Positions 6,508 to 13,460 are shown, numbered from the stretch's first letter. The stretch is 50,884 bases of DNA from Leuconostoc rapi (GCF_016908715.1 NZ_JAFBEK010000011.1:1-50884), one strand, 5' to 3'. Notes: generated from the letters alone by a model not told the origin. Program-made: numbers and translations.

Positions 6508-6672
6508 TTGAATTATCAAAACTATAAAACATTATCTGATAGTGAATTAAGTGAAGTAAATGGTGGTTTTGTACCGGCCGTTATTGGTTGGGGTGTAGGT
6601 CTGTATTTTTTGAAGGATGGATGGACACATACAGATCAAATTGTCAAGGGAATTAAAAAAGGGTGGGGATAA
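6508..6672 (+). CDS. Double-glycine-leader bacteriocin precursor with TTG start
   Basis: A TTG start with AAGAGGAAA upstream opens a 54-residue frame. The leader is 20 residues, NYQNYKTLSDSELSEVNGG after the start, a textbook double-glycine leader. The 34-residue mature peptide starts FVPAVIGWGVGLYFLKDGW and ends in basic, tryptophan-containing KGIKKGWG; GWGVG gives a GxxxG motif. It is missed by ATG-only gene callers, and an out-of-frame ORF starting at 6617 overlaps its 3' end. The next genes encode a membrane peptide and another precursor, so it may be one half of a two-peptide system with 7003-7194. Confidence 0.82.
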   Translation: MNYQNYKTLSDSELSEVNGGFVPAVIGWGVGLYFLKDGWTHTDQIVKGIKKGWG

Positions 6673-6691
6673 AAAATTAGAGGAAATTTAT

Positions 6692-6910
6692 ATGGAGAAG
6701 ACAGTCCGCTTTTTTTTTGAAAATGTGCATCCGATTTATATTGCAATAGTTATTTTAATTGGAATCAGCATTGGAGATTTTTTAAATAGTTTAATTATCA
6801 AAATTATTGACAGTTTCATCATAACTATAATTGTTGGTGGATTGTCAGTATATTTCACCTTGATTATAGCCAGTTACATATACTATTTAAAAATGAAGCA
6901 GCGAGAATAA
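6692..6910 (+). CDS. Candidate immunity protein, two membrane segments
   Basis: The ATG at 6692 has AGAGGAAA upstream and gives 72 residues; a longer frame from 6617 would overlap the bacteriocin gene and has no good ribosome site. Two hydrophobic segments are clear, at about residues 15-35 (YIAIVILIGISIGDFL) and 40-65 (IITIIVGGLSVYFTLIIASY), then a basic tail KMKQRE. It lies 19 bases after the TTG-start bacteriocin gene. No family was recognised; immunity is inferred from position and topology. Confidence 0.6.
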   Translation: MEKTVRFFFENVHPIYIAIVILIGISIGDFLNSLIIKIIDSFIITIIVGGLSVYFTLIIASYIYYLKMKQRE

Positions 6911-7002
6911 TCAAATTTTAGTATATGTGAAACAGCGATCAAGGGTTAGCATATGATATTATCATTTTTGACTAATGAAAATACAGAAGGATAAATAGAA
7001 AA

Positions 7003-7194
7003 ATGAAAAAATATGAATTAAATAAAATGGTTCAAAAATATAAATTAACGACAATTAGTAATGAAGAGTTAATGATTACGGTAGGTGGTTCGAATGACGG
7101 ATTTTGGACAGGATTTGGATATGTTGTTGGAAAAACAGCAAGAGGGGGAGCTAATGCAGCAGTTTATACATATAAACATCTTTTAATTTTATAA
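7003..7194 (+). CDS. Double-glycine-leader bacteriocin precursor
   Basis: This 63-residue ORF has AGAAGGA upstream. The leader is long, 29 residues, ending TTISNEELMITVGG. The 34-residue mature part begins SNDGFWTGFGYVVGKTARGG and contains glycine-rich helix-contact spacing (GFGYVVG, GGANAA) with a hydrophobic C-terminus. It lies 92 bases after the putative immunity gene with no obvious promoter between, so it is likely in the same transcript as 6508-6910. Confidence 0.75.
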   Translation: MKKYELNKMVQKYKLTTISNEELMITVGGSNDGFWTGFGYVVGKTARGGANAAVYTYKHLLIL

Positions 7195-7237
7195 GAACAG
7201 AATTGCCACTGGTGAGTACAACATTTTAACTAAAAAT

Positions 7238-7283
7238 CGATGGCTACGGAATAAACGGCTGTCCATGGGCTCAATGTTTTGTA
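7238..7283 (-). pseudogene. Response regulator remnant, copy 3
   Basis: In the regulator frame the minus strand reads QNIEPMDSRLFRSHR, against QDIAAMDSRLFRSHR in the intact protein (12 of 15 identical). Unlike copies 1 and 2 it keeps an internal piece of the LytTR domain rather than the extreme 3' end, and has no terminator beside it. It abuts operator repeat copy 3, as copy 2 abuts operator copy 2. Confidence 0.75.
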
Positions 7284-7417
7284 GATATTTTGACTTTGAC
7301 GTGAATGGTTGATTTCAACCTTTCAGTGCTGTAAACAGACTATTGAGGTCATTGATATATCAAACGTTATTTTATCAGCGTATATTGAATGTATTCGTTG
7401 CGCAACGATAAAAATTA
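7280..7417 (+). repeat. Operator repeat R, copy 3
   Basis: Nearly identical to 4046-4187 and 6150-6290, with a small insertion (TTGACTTTGACG in place of TTGACG) at its left end. It starts at the junction with regulator remnant copy 3. Confidence 0.8.
7319..7407 (+). promoter_or_regulatory. Cassette operator/promoter, copy 3
   Basis: Boxes CCTTTCAGTGC (7319) and CTATTGAGGTC (7340) start 21 bases apart, TATATT is at 7381-7386, 41 bases after the second box, and CGTTGCGCAACG is at 7396-7407. The start codon of the next gene lies only about 40 bases downstream of the predicted transcript start. Confidence 0.6.
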
Positions 7418-7433
7418 GAAGTGAGATAAGAAT

Positions 7434-7547
7434 ATGGGAAATAGTGTTTTAGGATTTAGCGTATTAACTGACAGTCAACTACGTCAAGTTGAGGGAGGAA
7501 TTATTCCGATAGCTGTCTTGGGCTATTTGGACAGCGGCTGGAACTAG
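7434..7547 (+). pseudogene. Frameshifted bacteriocin precursor with intact leader
   Basis: ATG 7434 opens a good 22-residue leader (VLGFSVLTDSQLRQVEGG), but the mature part stops after 15 residues (IIPIAVLGYLDSGWN). A one-base shift near 7530 gives the frame TAAGTRATIGLNRIN, which matches the tail preserved at 5097-5189 except for a 5-codon deletion. The original gene was therefore probably of the same family as that tail. The ribosome site is weak (GTGAGA). The truncated 37-residue product might still be exported but lacks its GxxxG half. Confidence 0.6.
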
Positions 7548-7755
7548 AGCCACAATAGGACTGAACAGAATTAATTAAAAGTAGGTGTATTGATGAAAAA
7601 GACGTTCGAAGAATTTTATAAATATCGTTATTGGATATTTTTTACAACTGTATTTTTTGTAGGACTTGAAATAGGCGTGGTTATTGGATTAAATGCTGTT
7701 AACTACGGCTAACAAAAGTTATTAAAATATTATAGAGGGAAATTAACGTTGAGCT
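7522..7755 (+). repeat. Duplicated segment D, copy 2
   Basis: Second copy of 5112-5360. The 39-residue gene is kept intact, but the gene that follows it in copy 1 has no counterpart here: the aligned start is TTG followed after three codons by a stop. Confidence 0.75.
7593..7712 (+). CDS. 39-residue membrane peptide, paralogue of 5198-5317
   Basis: It begins MKKTFEEFYKYRYWIFFTTV and ends VGLEIGVVIGLNAVNYG. AGTAGG precedes the ATG. Five residues differ from the first copy, all conservative or near the end, while flanking sequence has degenerated more. That contrast suggests selection on the peptide. One membrane segment at about 15-35 is expected, with a short cytosolic basic/aromatic N-terminus. 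It follows a broken bacteriocin gene, as the first copy follows a truncated one. An immunity role is possible but unproven. Confidence 0.6.
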   Translation: MKKTFEEFYKYRYWIFFTTVFFVGLEIGVVIGLNAVNYG

Positions 7756-7920
7756 TATTTTAAAAGGAAGCATTGCTTTTAAATCTTTCTATATCATAGC
7801 TGCGGTAATCGGTTTGATTTATACTGATCCTAAGTCAATATTTCGGATCATTGTTTTGTCTAGGGCAGTTCGGTTAAGCATCAGTAATAATTATAATTCG
7901 AGAGTTGCTATACCTAACCA
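7713..7920 (+). other. Degenerate tail of the last cassette
   Basis: A frame without a plausible start reads LILKGSIAFKSFYIIAAVIG and further, through to TAG at the terminator. It looks like the remains of a membrane peptide gene. The segment CAGTTCGGTTAAGCA with its surroundings (about 7850-7905) recurs at 5066-5102 and, in its last part (AATTATAA..GAGAGTTGCTATAC), at 5865-5890. Confidence 0.4.
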
Positions 7921-7964
7921 AAAAGCCGCTGACAATGCAATTAGTAGTATTGTCAGCGGCTTTT
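7921..7964. terminator. Strong bidirectional terminator, copy 2
   Basis: The arms AAAAGCCGCTGACAAT and ATTGTCAGCGGCTTTT form a 16-base-pair stem. It separates the convergent bacteriocin array and the response regulator gene, ending both. The paired change relative to copy 1 (GCC/GGC against CCC/GGG) preserves the stem. Confidence 0.9.
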
Positions 7965-7966
7965 AG

Positions 7967-8692
7967 TTATAAAATATTTATCAATGATTTCACTTTTCGG
8001 CGTGAGATCAAGCAGGTTGATTGATTCTTAAAAATAATGACATTGTTAACCTTATCGATCTGTTCAATATTATTCGTATTGACAAGATAAGCGCGATGGC
8101 TGCGGAATAAACGGCTATCCATGGCCGCAATGTCTTGTAATTGGCCTGTAAATTCCATGCGTTGCGCAACACCAACGAGCACAATTTGACGCGTTCCGGG
8201 TTGTGTTTCAAAATACAGAATATCACTAAAAGGTATTTTAAAGTGGGCCTTTGGTGTGTTGAATTGGAATAAGTCAAGTGGCGTATCGATGTTGAATTGT
8301 TCAACGACATGTTGTAAATTCTTTTCTAGTTGTTGCTTAAAATCCTTGGCATCTTGATCTTTTGCAATGAAATCTAGTGCGGATACTTGATATTTGAAAG
8401 TGAGCGATAAAAATTCAGAGTGTGTTGTTACAAAAATAATAATGGCATATGGATCATGGTTTCTGATCTCTTTGGCAACCTCGAATCCTTTTTTATCGGA
8501 ACCTTTGAGTTCAACATCGAGAAAATAGAGGTGATGTGTACCACGGCCGGTTAAAGTAGTGAGCAATTGTTCTGGTCTAGAATAGGTATTGATTTGCTGA
8601 TAAGACCAATCATTTTCTTGCAAAATTTCAACTAAATAGCGCTTTAATTTTTGTTGTTGTATAATGTCATCTTCTAAAATATTGATATGCAT
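7967..8692 (-). CDS. LytTR-family response regulator (bacteriocin regulation)
   Basis: This 241-residue protein has an N-terminal receiver domain (acidic INILEDD at 4-9, phospho-acceptor Asp59 in YFLDVEL, THSEF after the fourth strand) and a C-terminal LytTR DNA-binding domain at about 145-241 (ILYFETQPGTRQIVL, RLFRSHRAYLVN). This is the AgrA/PlnC/PlnD/SppR type that activates bacteriocin promoters at paired direct repeats. Its ribosome site AAGGAT lies inside the 3' end of the upstream kinase gene. Its own 3' end has been copied three times into the bacteriocin array. The likely targets are the 21-base-spaced boxes at 4046-4119, 6185 and 7319. Confidence 0.93.
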   Translation of the reverse strand: MHINILEDDIIQQQKLKRYLVEILQENDWSYQQINTYSRPEQLLTTLTGRGTHHLYFLDVELKGSDKKGFEVAKEIRNHDPYAIIIFVTTHSEFLSLTFKYQVSALDFIAKDQDAKDFKQQLEKNLQHVVEQFNIDTPLDLFQFNTPKAHFKIPFSDILYFETQPGTRQIVLVGVAQRMEFTGQLQDIAAMDSRLFRSHRAYLVNTNNIEQIDKVNNVIIFKNQSTCLISRRKVKSLINIL

Positions 8693-8697
8693 AAAAA

Positions 8698-10007
8698 TTA
8701 TCCTTGTGTAACCAATGTTTGGCTGAATTTATGGTTGGCGTGTGCTGTTTCTAAGTGTGCTTGTTCGTAGTCGATTAAAATTTGTTGCACATTGTGTAGA
8801 CCTGTGCCATGGCCGTTTCCTTTTGTTGTGACACTGTGTTTAAAAAGTTGGTGAATTGCACTTGTTTCCTCAGTGGTGGCATTTTCAATGATGAAGCGAT
8901 TTTCTTTTTGTAACGGATCGATAATCACGGCAATATGAATAAATGCGTTAGCAGTATTTTCGCTTGCTTCGATAGCATTATCAAGTAAGATGCCTAGAAT
9001 TCGAATGTAATCAAGCGTATCCATGTGGCAGTTTGCCCACTGTTGTTCAATTTCAATTTCGATACGAATGCCCTTTTCCAAAGCATAGATAATTTTATGA
9101 GATAAAAGGCTTTTAATAGCGGGGATCATAATTTTTGATAAGACGCCTAGAGAATGGTGATCGTGATTCAGTATGTTAGGCGATTTTTTTAATACGTTAT
9201 TATATATTTCGCGAATTTGTTTTATATCACCATTTTGGATACTTGTTTCCAGGCTAATGATTAAATTGATATAATCGTGACGAAAGCCATTAATGTTTTT
9301 GTAAAGCGTTTCAATTTCCGTTGTGTAATTTGTTAAGTTTTTAAGTTGTTGTTGTCTTTGTTCTGCCAATTGCAAATTAAAGTAGTTTTGGGTAGTATTT
9401 TTAAGATAAATTAATAGTGAAACGACACTAATAGCAAAAAAATATTAACAGTAGCTTTATACGCGTTGTTTTTAAATAATGGGATTAACAAGTAAGATAA
9501 TAAACTTAGAGATAAAAGTAAGTTTACGAATTTGAATCGATTGCTTTTTTGAAAGTATTGATTCTTTCGAATAATTGTCAAGTTTGGCGCGATTAATTTA
9601 ATAATGAAATATTGTAAAATGCCGATAATGACTGGTGATAAAATTGTTTCGTACATAGTTGTTGTGTTATATGAAAGGAATTTTATTGGTGAAAAAAATG
9701 TACCAAGTGACTGAATAATCGTACCAAAAGCCGATACACTCAATACAGCGTATAGCCCGTAAAAGTATATGAGGTGAATGCTTTGGGTTCGCCGATTAAA
9801 TTTGAATCCTAATATAATTAGTAAAACCACTTGTACAATGTGACCAAATGTACCTAAAATATACGCTGTCAATGTGGTCATTACTAGGAATATTAGGTAA
9901 TATTCTATGTGCCACTGAGTTTTACTTATTGCACAAAATACAGTGAATTTTATAATTGATAAAAATAAAAGGCCAAACACAAGATGAAGTAAAATTAATA
10001 AATTCAA
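8698..10007 (-). pseudogene. HPK10-type histidine kinase, split by a -1 frameshift in a homopolymer
   Basis: Two frames together make one PlnB/AgrC-like kinase. The N-terminal part (10007 to about 9411) has six to seven membrane segments. The C-terminal part (to 8698) has the phospho-acceptor His in GFRHDYINLI, the N-box LLDNAIEAS and the G-box GHGTGLHNV. They join at a run of 7 A at 9436-9442 (7 T on the coding strand); 8 would restore about 437 codons, the normal family length. With 7, translation stops after about 198 residues. The best start is TTG 10007, with GGAGGGA upstream. The cause could be a real mutation, a phase-variable tract or a sequencing error. Confidence 0.8.
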
Positions 10008-10048
10008 AGCAAATCCCTCCAAAATATATTAATATTTTACACTAATAA

Positions 10049-10060
10049 GTAAACGTTTAC
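10049..10060. promoter_or_regulatory. cre-like palindrome upstream of the kinase
   Basis: GTAAACGTTTAC is a perfect 12-base palindrome and has the CG core and flanks of catabolite-responsive elements, although the outer bases depart from the consensus. It overlaps a possible -35 (TTTACT) of a leftward promoter with TAATAT 16 bases away. CcpA control of the bacteriocin regulators is a possibility. Confidence 0.35.
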
Positions 10061-10091
10061 CATGAAAATTTCAGTAATAAGGATAAGACGG

Positions 10092-10120
10092 TTGTAGTTT
10101 TATTCGATATTACGTATAAT
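10092..10120 (+). promoter_or_regulatory. Promoter of the candidate pheromone gene
   Basis: TTGTAG (10092-10097) and TATAAT (10115-10120) are 17 bases apart. Transcription would start near 10127, about 23 bases before the ATG at 10150. Confidence 0.65.
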
Positions 10121-10149
10121 TTGTTAAGTAAATTGAAAGGGAACATGAT

Positions 10150-10269
10150 ATGATAAAAATAATGAACTTTGAGGAATTAAGTGAAGAAGCATTGATACAG
10201 ATTGAAGGTGCTGGTTTCTTAAGTCAGTTGCAAACAATCGTCAATAAATCACAATTTTTTGGGAGATAA
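10150..10269 (+). CDS. Candidate bacteriocin induction peptide (pheromone) precursor
   Basis: This 39-residue ORF has AAAGGGAA upstream and its own promoter. The first 21 residues look like a C39 leader (FEELSEEALIQIEGA), ending Gly-Ala, an accepted double-glycine variant. The remaining 18 residues, GFLSQLQTIVNKSQFFGR, are amphipathic and cationic and have the size of signalling peptides of the plantaricin A type. The gene is divergent from the kinase of the two-component system, a common though not universal layout. It could instead be another small bacteriocin. No known pheromone was recognised. Confidence 0.6.
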   Translation: MIKIMNFEELSEEALIQIEGAGFLSQLQTIVNKSQFFGR

Positions 10270-10334
10270 TTGTTAATGTCTGTGACATCTTTTTATGTAC
10301 CGAATTTAATGGTTTTTGCAACTCAAAAATAATC

Positions 10335-10373
10335 TAAAAAGCATTGATTGAAATTTTCAATCAATGCTTTTTA
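10335..10373. terminator. Bidirectional terminator
   Basis: AAAAAGCATTGATTGAAA and TTTCAATCAATGCTTTTT pair almost without a loop. It ends both the pheromone transcript and the convergent 10384-10635 gene. Confidence 0.85.
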
Positions 10374-10383
10374 GCAAGTACTG

Positions 10384-10635
10384 CTATTTTTTCTGTTGTC
10401 GTACACGCGTTACCACACGGATTAATGACAAGAATAATGTGATATTGAACCAAAAGCCATAGACTTGTGTGAGTGTACTTGTGGTCAGTGTGACTGCCAA
10501 AATAGCGAGTAACACTGCCTTTGTAGTGACACGCTGAAATTCAGACGCCGTGATTGTAAAACGTTCAGGTTTGAGTAATGAAAAAATAACAAGTAATAAA
10601 ATATAGATGGTTGGCAAAACATAATATGAAAACAT
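10384..10635 (-). CDS. Small membrane protein of unknown function
   Basis: This 83-residue protein has AGGGAGTT upstream of ATG. It begins with a hydrophobic segment (YYVLPTIYILLLVIFSLL), has a second at about 40-58 (AVLLAILAVTLTTSTL) and possibly a third near 60-76, and ends in a basic tail VRQQKK. No family was recognised. It stands alone, back to back with crcB and convergent with the pheromone gene, so the context gives no function. Confidence 0.55.
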   Translation of the reverse strand: MFSYYVLPTIYILLLVIFSLLKPERFTITASEFQRVTTKAVLLAILAVTLTTSTLTQVYGFWFNITLFLSLIRVVTRVRQQKK

Positions 10636-10764
10636 AGTAACTCCCTAATTGGTTGGTATTTAATAAAAAAATTAGCCATTACATTGTGTCATGAACGCGA
10701 TAAAAAAGCAATGCAGGAGACGTTTCTTTTGCTCATCATGCTTAAAATTGTTAAAATGATAGTT

Positions 10765-11148
10765 ATGAAAAAACAACGACAAAGTCTAGGTGAACTACTG
10801 ATTGTCGGTTTTGGTGGTGGCATTGGGGGTAGTTTGCGCTATTTACTCAGTTTGATACCAATTATTGGGTATCTACCTTTGATGACGGTGACTATTAATT
10901 GGCTAGGCGCCTTCTTACTGGCACTTTTTGGTGCGTATTTAACTAAAAATAGTAGCCAATTAACGCGATGGCAGCCATTTATTGGTACCGGGATTATTGG
11001 CGGGTTTACCACATTTAGTACAATGATTTTACAATTTAATCAACTACTTCGCAATAATTTACAAGTTGCATGGTTATATATTATATTGACCGTTTTTGGT
11101 GGTATTTTAATGGTAAGATTAGGGCAAAAAGTTGGTAGAACCGTATGA
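10765..11148 (+). CDS. crcB: Fluoride ion channel subunit CrcB/Fluc (first)
   Basis: From ATG 10765 this gives 127 residues, the normal Fluc size; the frame extends upstream to 10684, but that part is untypical. Visible motifs are GFGGGIGGSLRYLLS, the pore Asn in INWLGAFLLALF and GIIGGFTTFSTM, which lines the fluoride path. There are four membrane helices. It overlaps the next crcB gene by 4 bases (ATGA), as expected for a heterodimeric dual-topology pair. A -35/-10 pair (TTGCTC, 17, TAAAAT) ends about 8 bases before this ATG, suggesting a leaderless transcript. No fluoride riboswitch motif was seen upstream. Confidence 0.9.
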   Translation: MKKQRQSLGELLIVGFGGGIGGSLRYLLSLIPIIGYLPLMTVTINWLGAFLLALFGAYLTKNSSQLTRWQPFIGTGIIGGFTTFSTMILQFNQLLRNNLQVAWLYIILTVFGGILMVRLGQKVGRTV

Positions 11149-11483
11149 TATTATTATCAGTATTTATTGGTGCCTCACTTGGTACAATGTTGCGCTATCT
11201 TCTGGTGATGTTTTGGCCATTTCACACACATATTTTTACAGCTGTTTCTGCAATTAACATGATTGGTGCGCTTTGTATGGGAATGCTATTTGCAAGTCAT
11301 CAGTTATCTGATATGCACAATTTTTGGTCTGTAGGGTTGCTTGGTGGCTTCACCACGTTTAGTACAATGATGGTCCAAAGTGCGCAACAGCCATTTTACA
11401 AGCAATTAATTTATCTCATGGTACAATTGATTGGCGGCATGCTGTGTTTTATGTTGGGCAGCGCATTGGTAATTATGAATTAA
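11145..11483 (+). CDS. crcB: Fluoride ion channel subunit CrcB/Fluc (second)
   Basis: This 112-residue protein has the same family motifs as its upstream neighbour: FIGASLGTMLRYLL, AINMIGALCMG with the conserved Asn, and LLGGFTTFSTMM. There are four membrane helices. Paired crcB genes in Gram-positive bacteria encode the two halves of one Fluc channel in opposite orientation that exports fluoride from the cytosol. Translational coupling through the ATGA overlap supports equal production. Confidence 0.9.
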   Translation: MILLSVFIGASLGTMLRYLLVMFWPFHTHIFTAVSAINMIGALCMGMLFASHQLSDMHNFWSVGLLGGFTTFSTMMVQSAQQPFYKQLIYLMVQLIGGMLCFMLGSALVIMN

Positions 11484-11532
11484 GTAACAACATTGACAGA
11501 CGATTAATAATCTGTTGATTTAGGAGAATAAA

Positions 11533-12414
11533 ATGTCTAAAATAGCAATCATTAGTGATTCAGCTTCAGCAATACCAGCAGCAATTCGTAATCGTTATCA
11601 TATTTTTCAAGTAAATGATCCGATTATTTTTGGAGAGGAAGTCTATAAAGAATCAGTGGATATTCATGATCTTGGTGAATTAGTTAAGATGATGAAGGAT
11701 AAAAAAATGGTAGCGTCAACATCACAACCGGCGCCAGGAGATTGGGAAGAGGCTTTAAATATTGCTAAGTCATCTGGATATGATCAAGCGTTGATTGTGC
11801 CTATTTCTTCAGGGTTATCGGGTGCCTACCAAACAGCACGTCTAGTAGCAGAATCATGTCAAGACCTTTCAGATGTTCGTGTATGGGATTCGAAGTTTGC
11901 TGTGATGGGATCGGGCATGCAAGCTGTCATGGCAGCTTTTATGGCTGAAAAAGGGCACACATTAGACGACATTATTGCAGCTTTACAAACTTTACAGCAG
12001 ACCTTTGATGTACGTTTTGTTGTCAATGATATATCACACTTACAACGTACCGGCCGTCTATCCCGTGGTGCGGCTTTAGTTGGTGGGTTACTTAATATCA
12101 AGCCAATTTTATCGATGGACATTCAAAATGAAGGTAAAATCGGTGCAGTCGGTAAAGCGCGTAAAATGAGCGGTGCGCTCAAAGAAATTAAGACAGCACT
12201 TAATCAATATTTAACACAAGTTGACTTTCCGGTTCGTGCAATTGTTGTAGATGGTAATGATCCAAAACTTGGCGACAAGTGGCTTAAGGACTTACAACAT
12301 GATTATCCGACAGTTAAGTTTGAACGTGGCGTTATTGGTGCTTATATTGGTGTGCATACGGGTGATGGCGCAATGGGTGTCTTATGGGCACATGATTGGG
12401 AAACACTCGTTTAA
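11533..12414 (+). CDS. DegV family fatty-acid-binding protein
   Basis: This 293-residue protein has the two-domain DegV layout: an N-terminal DegV fold starting KIAIISDSASAIP, a TSQPAPGDW segment and PISSGLSGAYQTA, then the C-terminal lipid-enclosing part with LQRTGRLSRGAALVGGLLNI and KPILSM. Family members bind a fatty acyl chain, and some act as FakB, presenting fatty acids to the FakA kinase. No fakA-like gene is in the window. TTTAGGAGAAT precedes the ATG. Confidence 0.9.
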   Translation: MSKIAIISDSASAIPAAIRNRYHIFQVNDPIIFGEEVYKESVDIHDLGELVKMMKDKKMVASTSQPAPGDWEEALNIAKSSGYDQALIVPISSGLSGAYQTARLVAESCQDLSDVRVWDSKFAVMGSGMQAVMAAFMAEKGHTLDDIIAALQTLQQTFDVRFVVNDISHLQRTGRLSRGAALVGGLLNIKPILSMDIQNEGKIGAVGKARKMSGALKEIKTALNQYLTQVDFPVRAIVVDGNDPKLGDKWLKDLQHDYPTVKFERGVIGAYIGVHTGDGAMGVLWAHDWETLV

Positions 12415-12535
12415 AATGGTACGACTCTAGGGATGCATTGCCGTGTTAGCTTACGAATACGATTGTCAAATGATGCTATCTTATGACTAATCATGTTATA
12501 ATATTAACATTAAATTGATTTACGGGGACAACTAA

Positions 12536-13174
12536 ATGCAACGATCTAAACGTTACCAAATTACTTATGAAGTCTTAAACGCGGTGACCCATGGACTCGG
12601 ATTTTTGTTAGCCGTGTTGGCTGGCATTGCTTTAATGCTTCATGTTTTAAGACGACCAGTGACAGCGTTGGAACTGACTGCTATTGTCATATACATCAGC
12701 ACGATCGGTTTCTTTTTACTCGCTTCAACGCTTTTCCATTCCTTGGTCTTTACACGAGCAGCTAAACTGTTTCAATTCTTTGATCATGCAGGTATCTATT
12801 TTGTGATTTTGGGTAGTTACACACCATATACTTGGTTGCTTATCAAAGGCTGGCAAGGTTGGACAATTTGGGGTGCGATACTGGCAATGACAATTGCTGG
12901 CTTTACCTATGATTTGTTCTTTGTTGGTCGTTGGCCATGGGTGTCTGTTACGATATACATGGTGATGGGATGGTTAATTGTCTTAGCAATGCCAGTTTTG
13001 TGGGGTGTCTTGTCACCGGTTGCTTTTTGGCTTTTAGTCGCTGGAGGCATCACTTATTCGGCAGGTACAATTTTTTATCTGATACCGAAAATTCCAATGG
13101 GTCATGTCTACTGGCATATATTTGTGCTAATTGGTGCAGGCTTAATGTTTGTCAGCATATATATGAGTTTATAA
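12536..13174 (+). CDS. Hemolysin III / PAQR-like membrane protein
   Basis: This 212-residue protein has seven hydrophobic segments. Conserved family features are visible: an N-terminal THGLGFLLAVLAG, FLLASTLFHSL with the metal-binding Ser/His, QFFDHAGIYFVILGSYTPY with Asp and His, and a C-terminal MGHVYWHIFVLIGA with two more His. Such proteins (YqfA/TrhA, HlyIII) are membrane-bound and predicted zinc-dependent hydrolases; a true haemolysin role is not implied. A TATAAT lies at 12497-12502 and GGGGAC precedes the ATG. Confidence 0.88.
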   Translation: MQRSKRYQITYEVLNAVTHGLGFLLAVLAGIALMLHVLRRPVTALELTAIVIYISTIGFFLLASTLFHSLVFTRAAKLFQFFDHAGIYFVILGSYTPYTWLLIKGWQGWTIWGAILAMTIAGFTYDLFFVGRWPWVSVTIYMVMGWLIVLAMPVLWGVLSPVAFWLLVAGGITYSAGTIFYLIPKIPMGHVYWHIFVLIGAGLMFVSIYMSL

Positions 13175-13176
13175 AC

Positions 13177-13253
13177 AAAAAACCGAAGCAAAAGTGAGTG
13201 TACCCTGAAAGTTAAACCAACTTTCGGAGTACACATCAACGCTTCGGTTTTTT
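13177..13253. terminator. Long two-tier terminator hairpin
   Basis: An outer stem (AAAAAACCGAAGC with GCTTCGGTTTTTT, 13 base pairs) encloses a second inverted repeat (GTGTAC...GAAAGTT with AACTTTC...GTACAC). T runs lie on both sides. It ends the hemolysin III gene and may also end the convergent tRNA transcript. Confidence 0.85.
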
Positions 13254-13270
13254 AGCATGATAAAAAACAT

Positions 13271-13299
13271 AAAAAAAACCAATATTTCTATTGGTTTGA
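13271..13299 (-). terminator. Terminator of tRNA-Lys
   Basis: On the minus strand AAACCAAT and ATTGGTTT pair around 8 bases, followed by a T run. It starts just past the tRNA 3' end. Confidence 0.75.
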
Positions 13300-13304
13300 T
13301 CTAG

Positions 13305-13377
13305 TGGACAGCCAGGGGCTCGAACCCTGGACCCACGGATTAAGAGTCCGTTGCTCTACCAACTGAGCTAGCTGTCC
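13305..13377 (-). tRNA. tRNA-Lys (CUU anticodon)
   Basis: Read on the minus strand, the acceptor arms GGACAGC and GCTGTCC pair, with discriminator A. The D arm contains AGCTCAGTTGGTAGAGC, the anticodon loop ACTCTTAAT gives CUU, and the T arm reads CCAGGGTTCGAGCCCTGG. The CCA end is not encoded. Confidence 0.96.
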
Positions 13378-13460
13378 ATACGATGTTTATCTTATAAACA
13401 ACATATAATATAATACCATGCCCTTTTTAAAAATACAATACTTTTTTAGAAACATGTGTA

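Noticed and set aside
6617-6691. Longer start for the second immunity-like gene
   Set aside because: It would overlap the bacteriocin gene; ATG 6692 has the better ribosome site.
4371-7712. Repeats as a CRISPR array
   Set aside because: Repeat units are long, unevenly spaced and carry promoters; no short regular repeats or cas genes are present.
8008-8310. 100-codon ORF within the response regulator gene
   Set aside because: Shadow frame of the LytTR domain.
10276-10332. 18-codon ORF after the pheromone candidate
   Set aside because: Too short, weak start, no leader features.
10636-10764. Fluoride riboswitch upstream of crcB
   Set aside because: The expected conserved crcB-motif core was not found.
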